Of a stretch of DNA of 64,000 nucleotides, positions 13,368 through 22,244 are shown piece by piece. The position numbers were made by a program, and so were the translations under genes. The DNA is from Sulfitobacter sp043557345 (lineage in GTDB: Bacteria; Pseudomonadota; Alphaproteobacteria; Rhodobacterales; Rhodobacteraceae). Every line of letters begins with the position of its first letter. Position 1 is the first letter of the stretch. Below the pieces are notes generated by a model, which worked only from the letters and a program-made list of their open reading frames with translations, did not search any database and had not been told where the DNA came from. The DNA lies in assembly GCF_043557345.1 (NCBI RefSeq), contig NZ_JBIFFV010000002.1, forward strand, positions 1-64,000. Direction: 5' to 3'.

Positions 13368-13491
13368 AATGGGGTGGGCGAATGCCGCGGCCACACACCG
13401 CCCCGGGGGACTGGTTTCTGACATCAAAGCCTTACATCCGCCACATAGTCGGAATAGGTTTGCAAAAGCTTAACCGTCGTAAGGTACTTTG

Positions 13492-13896
13492 ATGACGTTC
13501 CGCATTCTACATATCGACGACGACCCGATCGTTCTGGAACTGGTCAAGATGATCTTTTCCGACGATAGGTCGCTGAGCTTCGTCTCCTGCCTGAACGCCC
13601 GCGACGCGCTGGCGGTGGTCGATGATCTCAAGCCTGACCTGATCATCAGCGATATTTCCATGCCGGATATGGGCGGCTTGGAACTGGCCCATCGGTTTGG
13701 CGAGAATCCGGCCATTGCCGGGACGCCGATCATCTTTCTCAGCGGGCACACCCGCGATCTTGAAGTCTATGACGCCTTCCGCGATCTGGCGGCGACGGTA
13801 ATGCAAAAGCCGGTCGATCCGGGATTGCTGCGCAGCACGGTCCGCACTCTGCTGGCCAACCGGCAGCAGCCGGTGGCACAGGCCTCGAACCAGTAG
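13492..13896 (+). CDS. Single-domain response regulator (CheY-like receiver)
   Basis: A 134-residue protein made of one receiver domain and no output domain. The acidic pocket is D9-D11, the phosphoacceptor is D54 in IISDISMPDMGG, the switch Ser lies in FLSGHT, and the conserved Lys is in VMQKPVDP. The ATG at 13492 has AAGGT 6 nt upstream; a TTG one codon earlier is less likely. It is flanked by the rpoC terminator and an exporter gene, with no kinase nearby. Its partner is unknown; such proteins often work in phosphorelays or bind a downstream protein. Confidence 0.9.
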   Translation: MTFRILHIDDDPIVLELVKMIFSDDRSLSFVSCLNARDALAVVDDLKPDLIISDISMPDMGGLELAHRFGENPAIAGTPIIFLSGHTRDLEVYDAFRDLAATVMQKPVDPGLLRSTVRTLLANRQQPVAQASNQ

Positions 13897-14009
13897 AGCC
13901 CGCTGGTCTGGGCGGCGCGGGCCGCCGTTCTTGACAGCCCCCGTAGCCGCTGCCAGTCATTCGGGGGCGGCACCGATATAAGCCGCACCATTTTTCCCGG
14001 AGCGCTTTC

Positions 14010-14897
14010 ATGTCCCCCAATACCATCGGCGCGCTGCTGATGATCGCCTCGATGGCCTGTTTCACATTTAACGACACGCTGCTCAAAATGACCGACGGGG
14101 CGCTGCCCCTGTTTCAGCTGTTGTTTCTGCGGGGGGTGACAACCTCGGTGCTGATCTTGGCCCTCAGTCGGCAGCTTGGACGGATCGATTTCCGGCTTCA
14201 AGCGCGGGACTGGAAGGTCATCGGCCTGCGTTCGGTGGCCGAGATCGCGGCGGCTTATTTCTTTCTCACCGCGTTGTTCAACATGCCCTTGGCGAATGTC
14301 ACCGCCATCCTTCAGGCCGTGCCGCTTTCGGTGACACTGGCGGCGGCGCTGGTGTTCCGGCAGGCCGTGGGCTGGCGACGGTTGGTGGCCATCGGCATCG
14401 GTTTCTGCGGCGTGTTGTTGATCGTCAAGCCGGGGGCGGAAGGGTTCAACATCTGGTCGATCTACGTGCTGATCGCCGTGCTTTGCGTGACGGTCCGTGA
14501 CCTGTCGACCCGCGCCCTGTCACCGGCGGTGCCCTCGATGACCGTGACCTTGGTGACCGCCCTGTCGGTGATGACGGCGGCGGGCTTGGCGTCGCTGAGC
14601 GCGCCTTGGGCCCCGGTGACGCCCTCGGTCGCGGCGCTGATCGGCGGCTCGGGCGTCTTTGTGCTGGGCGGCTATTTCTTTTCGATCCAAGTGATGCGGG
14701 TAGGCGATATCGGCTTTATCGCGCCGTTTCGCTACACCGGCCTGCTTTGGGCGCTCTTGCTGGGCTGGGTCGTCTTTGGCGACTGGCCGGGGATCTTGAC
14801 CCTGATCGGCGCGGGGATCGTGGTGGCCACGGGGGTCTTCACCCTCTACCGCGAACGGAAGTTGAGAGTTCAGGCCGAAAAGACGCGCCGCACCTGA
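14010..14897 (+). CDS. EamA/DMT-family membrane transporter
   Basis: A 295-residue integral membrane protein with about ten hydrophobic segments arranged as two EamA repeats (about 5-140 and 150-285), the drug/metabolite transporter layout. It is probably an exporter of small metabolites; the substrate cannot be read from sequence. GGAG lies 7 nt before the ATG. The last residues are basic (YRERKLRVQAEKTRRT), as expected for a cytoplasmic end. Its 3' end overlaps the convergent glycosyltransferase gene by 28 bp. Confidence 0.9.
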   Translation: MSPNTIGALLMIASMACFTFNDTLLKMTDGALPLFQLLFLRGVTTSVLILALSRQLGRIDFRLQARDWKVIGLRSVAEIAAAYFFLTALFNMPLANVTAILQAVPLSVTLAAALVFRQAVGWRRLVAIGIGFCGVLLIVKPGAEGFNIWSIYVLIAVLCVTVRDLSTRALSPAVPSMTVTLVTALSVMTAAGLASLSAPWAPVTPSVAALIGGSGVFVLGGYFFSIQVMRVGDIGFIAPFRYTGLLWALLLGWVVFGDWPGILTLIGAGIVVATGVFTLYRERKLRVQAEKTRRT

Positions 14898-15673
14898 GCT
14901 TGGTCGATGGCGAAACGCTCCTGAAACAGCGCTTCGCCTTCGGCATCCAGCGGGGCCACCTCTACATGCCGCACAAGCCCCTGCCGCGAATCGTTCGAGC
15001 CGTTGTGGCTGCGCACGAACATCGCCGCATCGGGCAGGCTGACGCAGGGCATGAAGCGCGGCAGTTTCTCATGGGCGAAGTTCATGATGGTGACCGGGCT
15101 GCCCCCCTTCACATACATTGCCAGCGCGGCGACGTTGAGCGGGCGGTACACTTCGGCGGCGCGAATGCCCTGCGGGCCGAATTCCGCGATATAGCCCTTT
15201 GGCCAGTCAAAGGCGACGGAGCGTTGGCCTTTCAGCAGCCCCGCGCTTTGCGCGACCGTTTGGCGCAGCCGGGCGATGAAGTCGACCGACACCGCGTCAT
15301 CGTCGTCATAGCGAAATTGCAGGCAGGGCTCGGCCGGGTTAATCCGCGCGGCGTTCAACACCTCCTTCATCACCTCGCGGTGGTTCCGGGGCGGCTCACG
15401 GTGGATCACCGCTTGGGGGAGGCCGGCCAAAAGCGATTCGAGGCGTCGGGCGTGTTGGATGGGAAACTGATCTCCAATCACGAACACCATGGAGAAATCG
15501 GGCTCTGTCTGCGCCTTCAAACAGGGCAGGGCGACGGTTTCGAGCAGGCGAAAGCGCTCTTCCAAACGCGCTTCGTCATAGAGGTAGGCGATGCGTTCCT
15601 CGGGGGTCTCATGTCCGACTTGGAAACCGCCCAGGGCCGGATAGGAAAAGCGGCAGAGGCCGATCGCTTGCAT
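14870..15673 (-). CDS. Putative rhamnosyltransferase / glycosyltransferase
   Basis: A 267-residue soluble protein resembling the putative rhamnosyl transferase family common in Rhodobacterales. Visible marks are the N-terminal GLCRFSYPALGGFQ, a central acidic run YDDDDAVS (about residues 143-150) typical of a metal- and sugar-nucleotide-binding DxD motif, and SFP-like repeats of aromatic residues. It probably transfers a sugar to a surface polysaccharide or lipid; the acceptor is unknown. It is encoded convergently with the exporter gene and overlaps it by 28 bp. The start is the ATG just upstream of GLCRF, with AAGGAAAT in front of it. Confidence 0.8.
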   Translation of the reverse strand: MQAIGLCRFSYPALGGFQVGHETPEERIAYLYDEARLEERFRLLETVALPCLKAQTEPDFSMVFVIGDQFPIQHARRLESLLAGLPQAVIHREPPRNHREVMKEVLNAARINPAEPCLQFRYDDDDAVSVDFIARLRQTVAQSAGLLKGQRSVAFDWPKGYIAEFGPQGIRAAEVYRPLNVAALAMYVKGGSPVTIMNFAHEKLPRFMPCVSLPDAAMFVRSHNGSNDSRQGLVRHVEVAPLDAEGEALFQERFAIDQAQVRRVFSA

Positions 15674-15750
15674 GGGGATTTCCTTCTGTCGTTCTCCGGA
15701 CTATGGCGAGCGAGGCAGGGGCGTGGCAAGGGTGGAATGTGCCACCCGGG

Positions 15751-15955
15751 CCCGGAACCAAGCCGCAGGCGCCGGGCGATCGCCTGCCAGCCCGTCACGG
15801 CAAAGGCGTGCCAGCATATCTGCGCGCGCTTCTATTCCGACCGGGTAGGCGACTTGGTGGGGCTTGGCGCAAGTGAGAGAGCGCACATCAAGGCTGCGCC
15901 ATAAAGTGGCACGACGCGCCGTCACATCGCGGACCCGCGGGCAGGCGATGGCCCT
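15751..15955 (+). repeat. Interspersed palindrome-ended repeat, copy 1 (long form)
   Basis: A 205-bp member of a five-copy family in this window. It opens with CCCGGAACCAAGCCGCAGG and GCCGGGCGATCGCCTGCC, and closes with CCCGCGGGCAGGCGATGGCC, the inverted complement of the opening arm. It contains CGGGTAGGCGA in the middle, the conserved core TGCGCCATAAAGTGGCACGA, and the small hairpin region CGTCACGGCAAAGGCGTGCC. It lies between the glycosyltransferase gene and the rpsL promoter, which it precedes by 50 bp. No protein is encoded. Confidence 0.85.
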
Positions 15956-16005
15956 CCTGACATCCCCACCCGGCAAACCTCCGCGCCCCCTCCTGGGTCC
16001 ACCTG

Positions 16006-16034
16006 TTGACAGCCCCCGCGCAACGCTCTATACG
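16006..16034 (+). promoter_or_regulatory. Sigma-70-type promoter of the str operon
   Basis: TTGACA (16006-16011), a spacer of exactly 17 bp, then TATACG (16029-16034). The GC-rich discriminator that follows fits growth-rate control. It would give rpsL a leader of about 220 nt, in which the palindrome GGGGGATCCCCC (around 16213) is visible and no gene is seen. Confidence 0.85.
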
Positions 16035-16260
16035 CCCGCTATCTCGGAGGTGGAGGCCGCTCTGCCAGTCCGAATTCATAACTGAAGTGGTCACGATCCG
16101 GCCTACTACTGGCCCGATCCTCTGTTAACCCACCGCGTCGTTTTCCTCGGTACGGGAACGTTGCGGTCATTTTGCTTTGTGGACGCATGAAGTAACCGAA
16201 ATTAGCCGCATGGGGGATCCCCCGTGTACACAATCTGAGCGATACGGGGATATAACCGGA

Positions 16261-16632
16261 ATGCCAACGATCCAACAGCTGATCCGCAAGCCGCGGCAGC
16301 CGAAAGTCAAACGTTCGAAATCCATGCACCTGCAGGAGTGCCCGCAAAAGCGCGGCGTCTGCACACGCGTGTACACCACCACACCGAAAAAGCCAAACTC
16401 GGCGATGCGTAAGGTTGCCAAAGTGCGCCTGACCAACGGGTTCGAAGTCATCTCCTACATCCCGGGTGAGAGCCACAACCTTCAGGAGCACTCCGTGGTT
16501 CTGATCCGCGGCGGTCGTGTAAAAGACCTTCCGGGTGTGCGTTACCACATCCTGCGCGGTGTTCTCGATACGCAGGGCGTGAAAGACCGTAAGCAGCGTC
16601 GTTCGAAGTACGGCGCGAAGCGTCCGAAGTAA
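16261..16632 (+). CDS. rpsL: 30S ribosomal protein S12
   Basis: A 123-residue S12 starting MPTIQQLIRKPR; longer upstream starts lack conservation. The decoding-centre loops are wild type in appearance (TTTPKKPNSA with K42/43 region, and the second loop DLPGVRYHILRG), so no streptomycin-resistance change is seen. First gene of the str operon behind its own promoter. Confidence 0.97.
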   Translation: MPTIQQLIRKPRQPKVKRSKSMHLQECPQKRGVCTRVYTTTPKKPNSAMRKVAKVRLTNGFEVISYIPGESHNLQEHSVVLIRGGRVKDLPGVRYHILRGVLDTQGVKDRKQRRSKYGAKRPK

Positions 16633-16719
16633 TCTCGCACCGGTGGGGGCCGCCCCCGCCGATCCACCCGATGTTCGGTGGGGCCATGCCCCATCACCCG
16701 CCAAGAGGAAGACACTGAC

Positions 16720-17190
16720 ATGTCACGCCGCCACGCCGCTGAAAAACGCGAAGTCCTGCCAGACGCCAAATACGGCGATCTGGTTCTCACCAAATTCATG
16801 AACAACCTGATGATCGACGGCAAGAAATCCGTAGCCGAGCGTATCGTCTACAACGCGATGACCCGCGTCGAAGACAAGATCAAGCGCGCGCCGATCGAAG
16901 TGTTCCACGAAGCGCTGGAAAACATCCAGCCCTCCGTCGAAGTCCGCTCGCGCCGTGTGGGTGGTGCCACCTATCAGGTGCCGGTCGAAGTGCGCCCCGA
17001 GCGTCGTCAGGCGCTGGCGATCCGCTGGTTGATCAAAGCCGCCCGTGCGCGGAACGAAAACACCATGGAAGAACGCCTTGCCGGCGAACTGCTGGACGCT
17101 GTGCAGTCCCGTGGTACCGCTGTTAAAAAGCGCGAAGATACGCACAAGATGGCCGACGCGAACAAAGCGTTCAGCCACTACCGCTGGTAA
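16720..17190 (+). CDS. rpsG: 30S ribosomal protein S7
   Basis: A 156-residue S7, the standard length, from MSRRHAAEKREVLPD to AFSHYRW. AGAGGAAG lies 9 nt before the ATG. It organises the 3' major domain of 16S rRNA, and in E. coli it represses the str operon. The 87-bp gap after rpsL could hold such a target but shows no clear structure. Confidence 0.97.
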   Translation: MSRRHAAEKREVLPDAKYGDLVLTKFMNNLMIDGKKSVAERIVYNAMTRVEDKIKRAPIEVFHEALENIQPSVEVRSRRVGGATYQVPVEVRPERRQALAIRWLIKAARARNENTMEERLAGELLDAVQSRGTAVKKREDTHKMADANKAFSHYRW

Positions 17191-17255
17191 TCTCAACGTC
17201 GCGCCCGGTTTCGGGCGCGATCCGTTCGTACTGATATTTTCGAGGAAGCAGCCCC

Positions 17256-19382
17256 ATGGCACGCGACTATCCGCTCCAACGCTACCGCAACTTCGGCATC
17301 ATGGCTCACATCGATGCCGGTAAAACCACTTGTTCCGAACGCATCCTGTTCTACACCGGCAAAAGCCACAACATCGGTGAGGTGCATGACGGCGCCGCAA
17401 CCATGGACTGGATGGAGCAGGAACAAGAGCGCGGCATCACCATCACTTCCGCCGCGACCACCACTTTCTGGCAGCGTCAGGAAGAGCCCACAGCCGATGC
17501 GACATCCGACACCAAGTACCGGATGAACATCATCGACACCCCCGGCCACGTCGACTTCACCATCGAAGTTGAGCGTTCGCTGGCCGTTCTCGACGGCGCG
17601 GTGGCTGTTCTCGACGCCAACGCCGGTGTTGAGCCGCAGACCGAAACCGTGTGGCGTCAGGCTGACCGCTACAAGGTGCCGCGCATCGTCTTCGTCAACA
17701 AGATGGACAAGATCGGTGCGGACTTCTTCAACTGCGTGCACATGATCAAGGACCGTACAGGCGCCACGCCTGCGCCGATCCAGATCCCGATCGGTGCCGA
17801 GAACGAGCTGGAAGGCATCGTCGACCTCGTGACCATGAAGGAATGGGTCTGGGCCGGTGAAGACCTTGGTGCCGCTTGGGAACAGCGCGAGATCCGTGAC
17901 AGCCTGAAAGAGACCGCCGACGAATGGCGTGCCAAGCTCATCGAGACCGCGGTCGAGATGGACGACGAGGCGATGGAAAACTACCTGATGGACGGCGCAG
18001 AGCCCGACGTCGAGACCCTGCGCAAGCTGATCCGCAAGGGCACGCTGGCGATCAAGTTCATCCCCGTTCTTTGTGGTTCCGCCTTCAAGAACAAAGGTGT
18101 TCAGCCGCTCTTGAACGCCGTGATCGACTATCTGCCCAGCCCGCTGGACGTTGTCGACTACATGGGCTTCAAGCCGGGCGACGAGACCGAGACCCGCAAC
18201 ATCCCGCGCCGCGCGGATGACGACATGGCCTTCTCGGGTCTGGCGTTCAAAATCATGAACGACCCCTTCGTCGGCTCGCTGACCTTCACCCGCATCTACT
18301 CGGGCGTTCTGCGCAAGGGCGACACGCTTCTGAACTCGACCAAGGGTAAGAAAGAGCGCGTCGGTCGTATGATGATGATGCACTCCAACAACCGCGAGGA
18401 AATCGAAGAGGCCTTCGCGGGCGACATCATCGCGCTGGCGGGTCTCAAGGACACCACAACCGGTGACACGCTCTGCGCGCAGAACGATCCGGTCGTCCTC
18501 GAAACCATGACCTTCCCCGATCCGGTGATCGAGATCGCGGTCGAGCCGAAGACCAAGGCCGACCAGGAAAAGATGTCTGCAGGTCTGGCCCGTCTGGCCG
18601 CCGAAGACCCCTCTTTCCGCGTCGAGACCGATCTGGAATCCGGTCAGACCATCATGAAGGGCATGGGCGAACTTCACCTCGACATCCTCGTCGACCGTCT
18701 GAAGCGCGAGTTCAAGGTCGAGGCGAACATCGGTGCGCCGCAGGTGGCCTATCGTGAGACGATCTCGAAAGAGGCCGAAATCACCTACACCCACAAGAAA
18801 CAGTCGGGTGGTTCGGGTCAGTTCGGTGAGGTCAAGATGATCCTGACGCCGACCGAGCCGGGCGAAGGTTACTCCTTCGAGAGCCGCATCGTCGGTGGTG
18901 CCATTCCCAAGGAATACATCCCGGGCGTGGAAAAGGGTATCAAGTCGGTTCTGGACTCCGGTCCGCTGGCGGGCTTCCCGGTCATCGACTTCAAAGTGGC
19001 CCTGATCGACGGTAAGTTCCACGACGTGGACTCCAGCGTTCTGGCCTTCGAAATCGCCGCCCGTATGGCGATGCGCGAAGGTATGAAGAAAGCCGGTGCG
19101 AAGCTTCTGGAACCGATCATGAAGGTCGAAGTTGTGACACCGGAAGAATACACCGGTGGTATCATCGGTGACCTGACATCCCGTCGGGGCCAGGTGCAGG
19201 GTCAAGATACGCGCGGCAACGCCATCGCGATCGACGCCTTCGTGCCGCTGGCCAACATGTTCGGCTACATCAACACCCTGCGGTCGATGTCGTCGGGTCG
19301 TGCGAACTTCACTATGCAGTTCGACCACTACGAACCCGTGCCGCAGAACATCTCGGACGAGATTCAGGCCAAGTTCGCTTAA
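17256..19382 (+). CDS. fusA: Elongation factor G
   Basis: A 708-residue EF-G. The G1 motif AHIDAGKTT is at 17-25, the switch-I region contains ERGITITSA, G3 is DTPGHVDF and G4 is NKMDKIGAD. Domains II-V follow, with GGVIP-like YIPGVEKG in domain IV. It drives translocation using GTP. The gene follows rpsG by 65 bp, with CGAGGAAG before the ATG. Confidence 0.98.
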   Translation: MARDYPLQRYRNFGIMAHIDAGKTTCSERILFYTGKSHNIGEVHDGAATMDWMEQEQERGITITSAATTTFWQRQEEPTADATSDTKYRMNIIDTPGHVDFTIEVERSLAVLDGAVAVLDANAGVEPQTETVWRQADRYKVPRIVFVNKMDKIGADFFNCVHMIKDRTGATPAPIQIPIGAENELEGIVDLVTMKEWVWAGEDLGAAWEQREIRDSLKETADEWRAKLIETAVEMDDEAMENYLMDGAEPDVETLRKLIRKGTLAIKFIPVLCGSAFKNKGVQPLLNAVIDYLPSPLDVVDYMGFKPGDETETRNIPRRADDDMAFSGLAFKIMNDPFVGSLTFTRIYSGVLRKGDTLLNSTKGKKERVGRMMMMHSNNREEIEEAFAGDIIALAGLKDTTTGDTLCAQNDPVVLETMTFPDPVIEIAVEPKTKADQEKMSAGLARLAAEDPSFRVETDLESGQTIMKGMGELHLDILVDRLKREFKVEANIGAPQVAYRETISKEAEITYTHKKQSGGSGQFGEVKMILTPTEPGEGYSFESRIVGGAIPKEYIPGVEKGIKSVLDSGPLAGFPVIDFKVALIDGKFHDVDSSVLAFEIAARMAMREGMKKAGAKLLEPIMKVEVVTPEEYTGGIIGDLTSRRGQVQGQDTRGNAIAIDAFVPLANMFGYINTLRSMSSGRANFTMQFDHYEPVPQNISDEIQAKFA

Positions 19383-19475
19383 GGAAATCGGCGCGTGGGA
19401 AACCGCGCGCCGACCCAAATCGTTGGGTGTGTGCTGCGCATACACCATTGAGAAAGACCAAAAGGAGCCAACACC

Positions 19476-20651
19476 ATGGCAAAGGCAAAGTTTGAACGCA
19501 CCAAACCGCACGTCAACATCGGCACGATCGGCCACGTTGACCACGGTAAAACCACGCTGACCGCGGCGATCACCAAATACTTCGGTGACTTCCAAGCGTA
19601 TGACCAGATCGACGGCGCGCCCGAAGAGAAGGCCCGCGGCATCACCATCTCGACCGCGCACGTCGAGTATGAGACCGAGAACCGTCACTACGCCCACGTC
19701 GACTGCCCCGGCCACGCTGACTATGTGAAAAACATGATCACCGGTGCGGCCCAGATGGACGGCGCGATCCTGGTTGTGAACGCGGCCGACGGCCCGATGC
19801 CCCAGACCCGCGAGCACATCCTGCTCGGCCGTCAGGTTGGCATCCCCGCCATGGTCGTCTTCATGAACAAAGTTGACCAGGTTGACGACGAAGAGCTGCT
19901 CGAGCTCGTCGAGATGGAAATCCGCGAACTGCTGTCCTCTTACGACTACCCCGGCGACGACATCCCCGTCGTGCCCGGCTCCGCTCTGGCGGCGATGGAA
20001 GGCCGTGACGAGAACATCGGCGAGAACGCGATCCGCAAGCTGATGGAAGAAGTTGACGCCTACATCCCGACACCTGAGCGTGCCGTGGACCAGCCCTTCC
20101 TGATGCCCGTCGAAGACGTCTTCTCGATCTCCGGTCGTGGTACCGTTGTGACCGGGCGTGTCGAGCGTGGCGTGATCAACGTGGGCGACGAAATCGAAAT
20201 CGTCGGCATCCGCGACACCAAGAAAACCACCTGCACCGGCGTGGAAATGTTCCGCAAGCTGCTGGACCGTGGTGAAGCAGGCGACAACATCGGCGCCCTG
20301 CTGCGCGGCGTTGAGCGTGACGGCGTCGAGCGTGGTCAGGTTCTCTGCAAGCCCGGCTCCGTGACACCGCACACCAAGTTCGAAGCCGAAGCCTATATCC
20401 TCACCAAAGAGGAAGGTGGCCGTCACACGCCGTTCTTCGCGAACTACCGTCCGCAGTTCTACTTCCGTACAACTGACGTGACCGGCACCGTTCAGCTGGC
20501 AGAAGGCACCGAGATGGTCATGCCCGGCGACAACGTGTCCTTCGGCGTTGAGCTGATCGCACCGATCGCCATGGAAAACGGCCTGCGCTTCGCGATCCGC
20601 GAAGGTGGCCGCACCGTCGGCGCAGGGGTCGTTTCCAAAATCACCGAGTGA
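19476..20651 (+). CDS. tuf: Elongation factor Tu
   Basis: A 391-residue EF-Tu. G1 is GHVDHGKT (19-26), G3 is DCPGHADY, G4 is NKVD, and the catalytic His lies just after the G3 motif. It delivers aminoacyl-tRNA to the ribosome. AAGGAG stands 8 nt before the ATG. It ends the str operon and has its own terminator. Many relatives carry a second tuf near the secE/tRNA-Trp region; the secE region in this window has none. Confidence 0.98.
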   Translation: MAKAKFERTKPHVNIGTIGHVDHGKTTLTAAITKYFGDFQAYDQIDGAPEEKARGITISTAHVEYETENRHYAHVDCPGHADYVKNMITGAAQMDGAILVVNAADGPMPQTREHILLGRQVGIPAMVVFMNKVDQVDDEELLELVEMEIRELLSSYDYPGDDIPVVPGSALAAMEGRDENIGENAIRKLMEEVDAYIPTPERAVDQPFLMPVEDVFSISGRGTVVTGRVERGVINVGDEIEIVGIRDTKKTTCTGVEMFRKLLDRGEAGDNIGALLRGVERDGVERGQVLCKPGSVTPHTKFEAEAYILTKEEGGRHTPFFANYRPQFYFRTTDVTGTVQLAEGTEMVMPGDNVSFGVELIAPIAMENGLRFAIREGGRTVGAGVVSKITE

Positions 20652-20692
20652 TCTTTGGATCGGGCTTTCAAGCCTGACATCTGAAGAAATAG

Positions 20693-20721
20693 AAAGGCCG
20701 CAGCGTTTGCTGCGGCCTTTT
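20693..20721 (+). terminator. Intrinsic terminator after tuf
   Basis: A 12-13 bp stem AAAGGCCGCAGC/GCTGCGGCCTTT with a GTTT loop and a T tail. It separates the str and S10 blocks. Confidence 0.92.
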
Positions 20722-20842
20722 GCGTTGGCAGGAGAGGGGCCTGCGGAGTGCGCCTGATACGGAGGGGACGGCGCGTTTTCCGGTTGTGATTGAACGTTGA
20801 CGGGGTGCGCGGTCACGCCGGGGCGGCGTGACTTTGCGCACT

Positions 20843-20872
20843 GGTTCTAAAAACACGGGGGTTTTTAGAACC
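20843..20872 (+). promoter_or_regulatory. Perfect 12-bp inverted repeat next to the rpsJ promoter
   Basis: Arms GGTTCTAAAAAC (20843-20854) and GTTTTTAGAACC (20861-20872) around ACGGGG. The right arm ends 3 bp before the -35 box of the rpsJ promoter. It could be an operator for a dimeric regulator, or a terminator blocking read-through into S10. Confidence 0.6.
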
Positions 20873-20875
20873 CTC

Positions 20876-20904
20876 TTGCCACTTGCTTTGATTCCCCCTA
20901 TAGG
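20876..20904 (+). promoter_or_regulatory. Sigma-70-type promoter of the S10 block
   Basis: TTGCCA (20876-20881), a 17-bp spacer, TATAGG (20899-20904). It has the same geometry as the rpsL and rplO promoters and leaves a leader of about 115 nt before rpsJ. Confidence 0.75.
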
Positions 20905-21026
20905 ACGCCCATCGAACCGGGGTGCGTTAGACGCGCCCCGTTTGATTTATGACCAAGGCGCGAAGAGGGGGCCGGATGAGCCTGCTTCCTCCAATCCGTT
21001 AGAATCCCAAAACAAGGGATATGCAT

Positions 21027-21347
21027 ATGGCCGTTCAAAGCCAGAACATCCGCATTCGCCTGAAGGCGTTTGACTACCGGGTGCTCGATGCCTCCACTCA
21101 GGAAATCGTCAGCACTGCCAAGCGCACAGGCGCTTCGGTTCGCGGTCCCATTCCGCTGCCGAACAAGATCGAGAAATTCACCGTTCTGCGTGGCCCCCAC
21201 GTTGACAAGAAATCCCGTGACCAGTTTGAAATCCGCACGCATAAGCGTCTGCTGGATATCATCGATCCGACCCCCCAGACCGTGGACGCGCTGATGAAGC
21301 TCGACCTCGCCGCTGGCGTGGACGTCGAGATCAAGCTGCAATCGTAA
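21027..21347 (+). CDS. rpsJ: 30S ribosomal protein S10 (NusE)
   Basis: A 106-residue S10. The start at MAVQSQNIRIRLKAFD was preferred over an ATG two codons earlier because AAGGGA is 7 nt upstream. The family motif VRGPIPLPNK is intact. It is a 30S head protein and also the NusE partner of NusB and NusG in antitermination. Confidence 0.96.
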   Translation: MAVQSQNIRIRLKAFDYRVLDASTQEIVSTAKRTGASVRGPIPLPNKIEKFTVLRGPHVDKKSRDQFEIRTHKRLLDIIDPTPQTVDALMKLDLAAGVDVEIKLQS

Positions 21348-21365
21348 AGCCGGGAGGGTAATCAT

Positions 21366-22244
21366 ATGTTGCGCTCAGGCGTTATTGCAAAAAAAGTCGG
21401 CATGACCCGGCTGTTCATGGAAGACGGCAAGCAGATCCCTGTGACCGTTCTTCAGTTGGACAAGCTTCAGGTTGTCGCACAGCGCACCGCAGACCGTGAC
21501 GGCTACACCGCCGTTCAACTCGGTGCCGGTTCGGCGAAAGCCAAACGTACAAGCCAAGCCATGCGTGGCCACTTCGCCGCGGCGAAAGTGGAACCCAAGC
21601 GCAAGCTGGCCGAGTTCCGCGTCGACGCGGACGCGATGATCAACGTCGGCGAGGAAATCACCGCTGACCATTACTTCGCCGGTCAGTATGTCGACGTTGC
21701 GGGCACTTCCATCGGTAAAGGTTTTGCCGGTGCGATGAAGCGCCACAACTTCGGCGGTCTGCGCGCCTCGCACGGTGTGTCGATCTCCCACCGTTCGCAC
21801 GGCTCCACAGGCCAGTGTCAGGATCCCGGCAAGGTTTTCAAAGGCAAGAAAATGGCCGGTCACATGGGTGCTGCCCGTGTCACCACGCAGAACCTCGAAG
21901 TCGTCAAGACCGACAGCGCGCGTGGTCTGATCATGGTCAAAGGCGCCGTTCCCGGCTCCAAAGGTGGTTGGGTTACCGTCAAGGATGCGGTCAAAAAGCC
22001 GTTCCCCGAAGACGCGATTCTGCCCGCCGCTCTGAAATCCGCCGCTGAAGAAGCCGCGAAAGCAGCCGAAGAGGCCGCCGCCGCCGCCGCCGCAGAGGCA
22101 GAAGCCGAAGCCAAGCGTTTGGCCGAAGAGCAAGCCGCACAGGAAGCCGAAGCGCTGAAAGCCGCAGAAGCCGAAATCGCAGCTGAAGGTTCGGATGCCG
22201 ACAATTCCGATGCCGACGCTGACAAGAAAGAAGGTGACGCATGA
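21366..22244 (+). CDS. rplC: 50S ribosomal protein L3 with long acidic C-terminal tail
   Basis: Residues 1 to about 212 are a normal L3 (MLRSGVIAKKVGMTRLF; the SHGVSISHRSHGSTGQCQ loop that reaches the peptidyl transferase centre). Residues about 213-292 are an added tail rich in Ala, Glu and Lys that is predicted to be helical, ending in Asp-rich repeats of SDAD. Typical L3 is about 210 residues. The tail is likely surface-exposed and of unknown use. The gene overlaps rplD by 4 bp (ATGA), indicating translational coupling. Confidence 0.96.
   Translation: MLRSGVIAKKVGMTRLFMEDGKQIPVTVLQLDKLQVVAQRTADRDGYTAVQLGAGSAKAKRTSQAMRGHFAAAKVEPKRKLAEFRVDADAMINVGEEITADHYFAGQYVDVAGTSIGKGFAGAMKRHNFGGLRASHGVSISHRSHGSTGQCQDPGKVFKGKKMAGHMGAARVTTQNLEVVKTDSARGLIMVKGAVPGSKGGWVTVKDAVKKPFPEDAILPAALKSAAEEAAKAAEEAAAAAAAEAEAEAKRLAEEQAAQEAEALKAAEAEIAAEGSDADNSDADADKKEGDA

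Noticed and set aside
15734..16000. Protein-coding potential inside the palindromic repeats
   Set aside because: Open frames cross the repeats in several phases but differ between copies and none is conserved; the conserved parts are the inverted arms.
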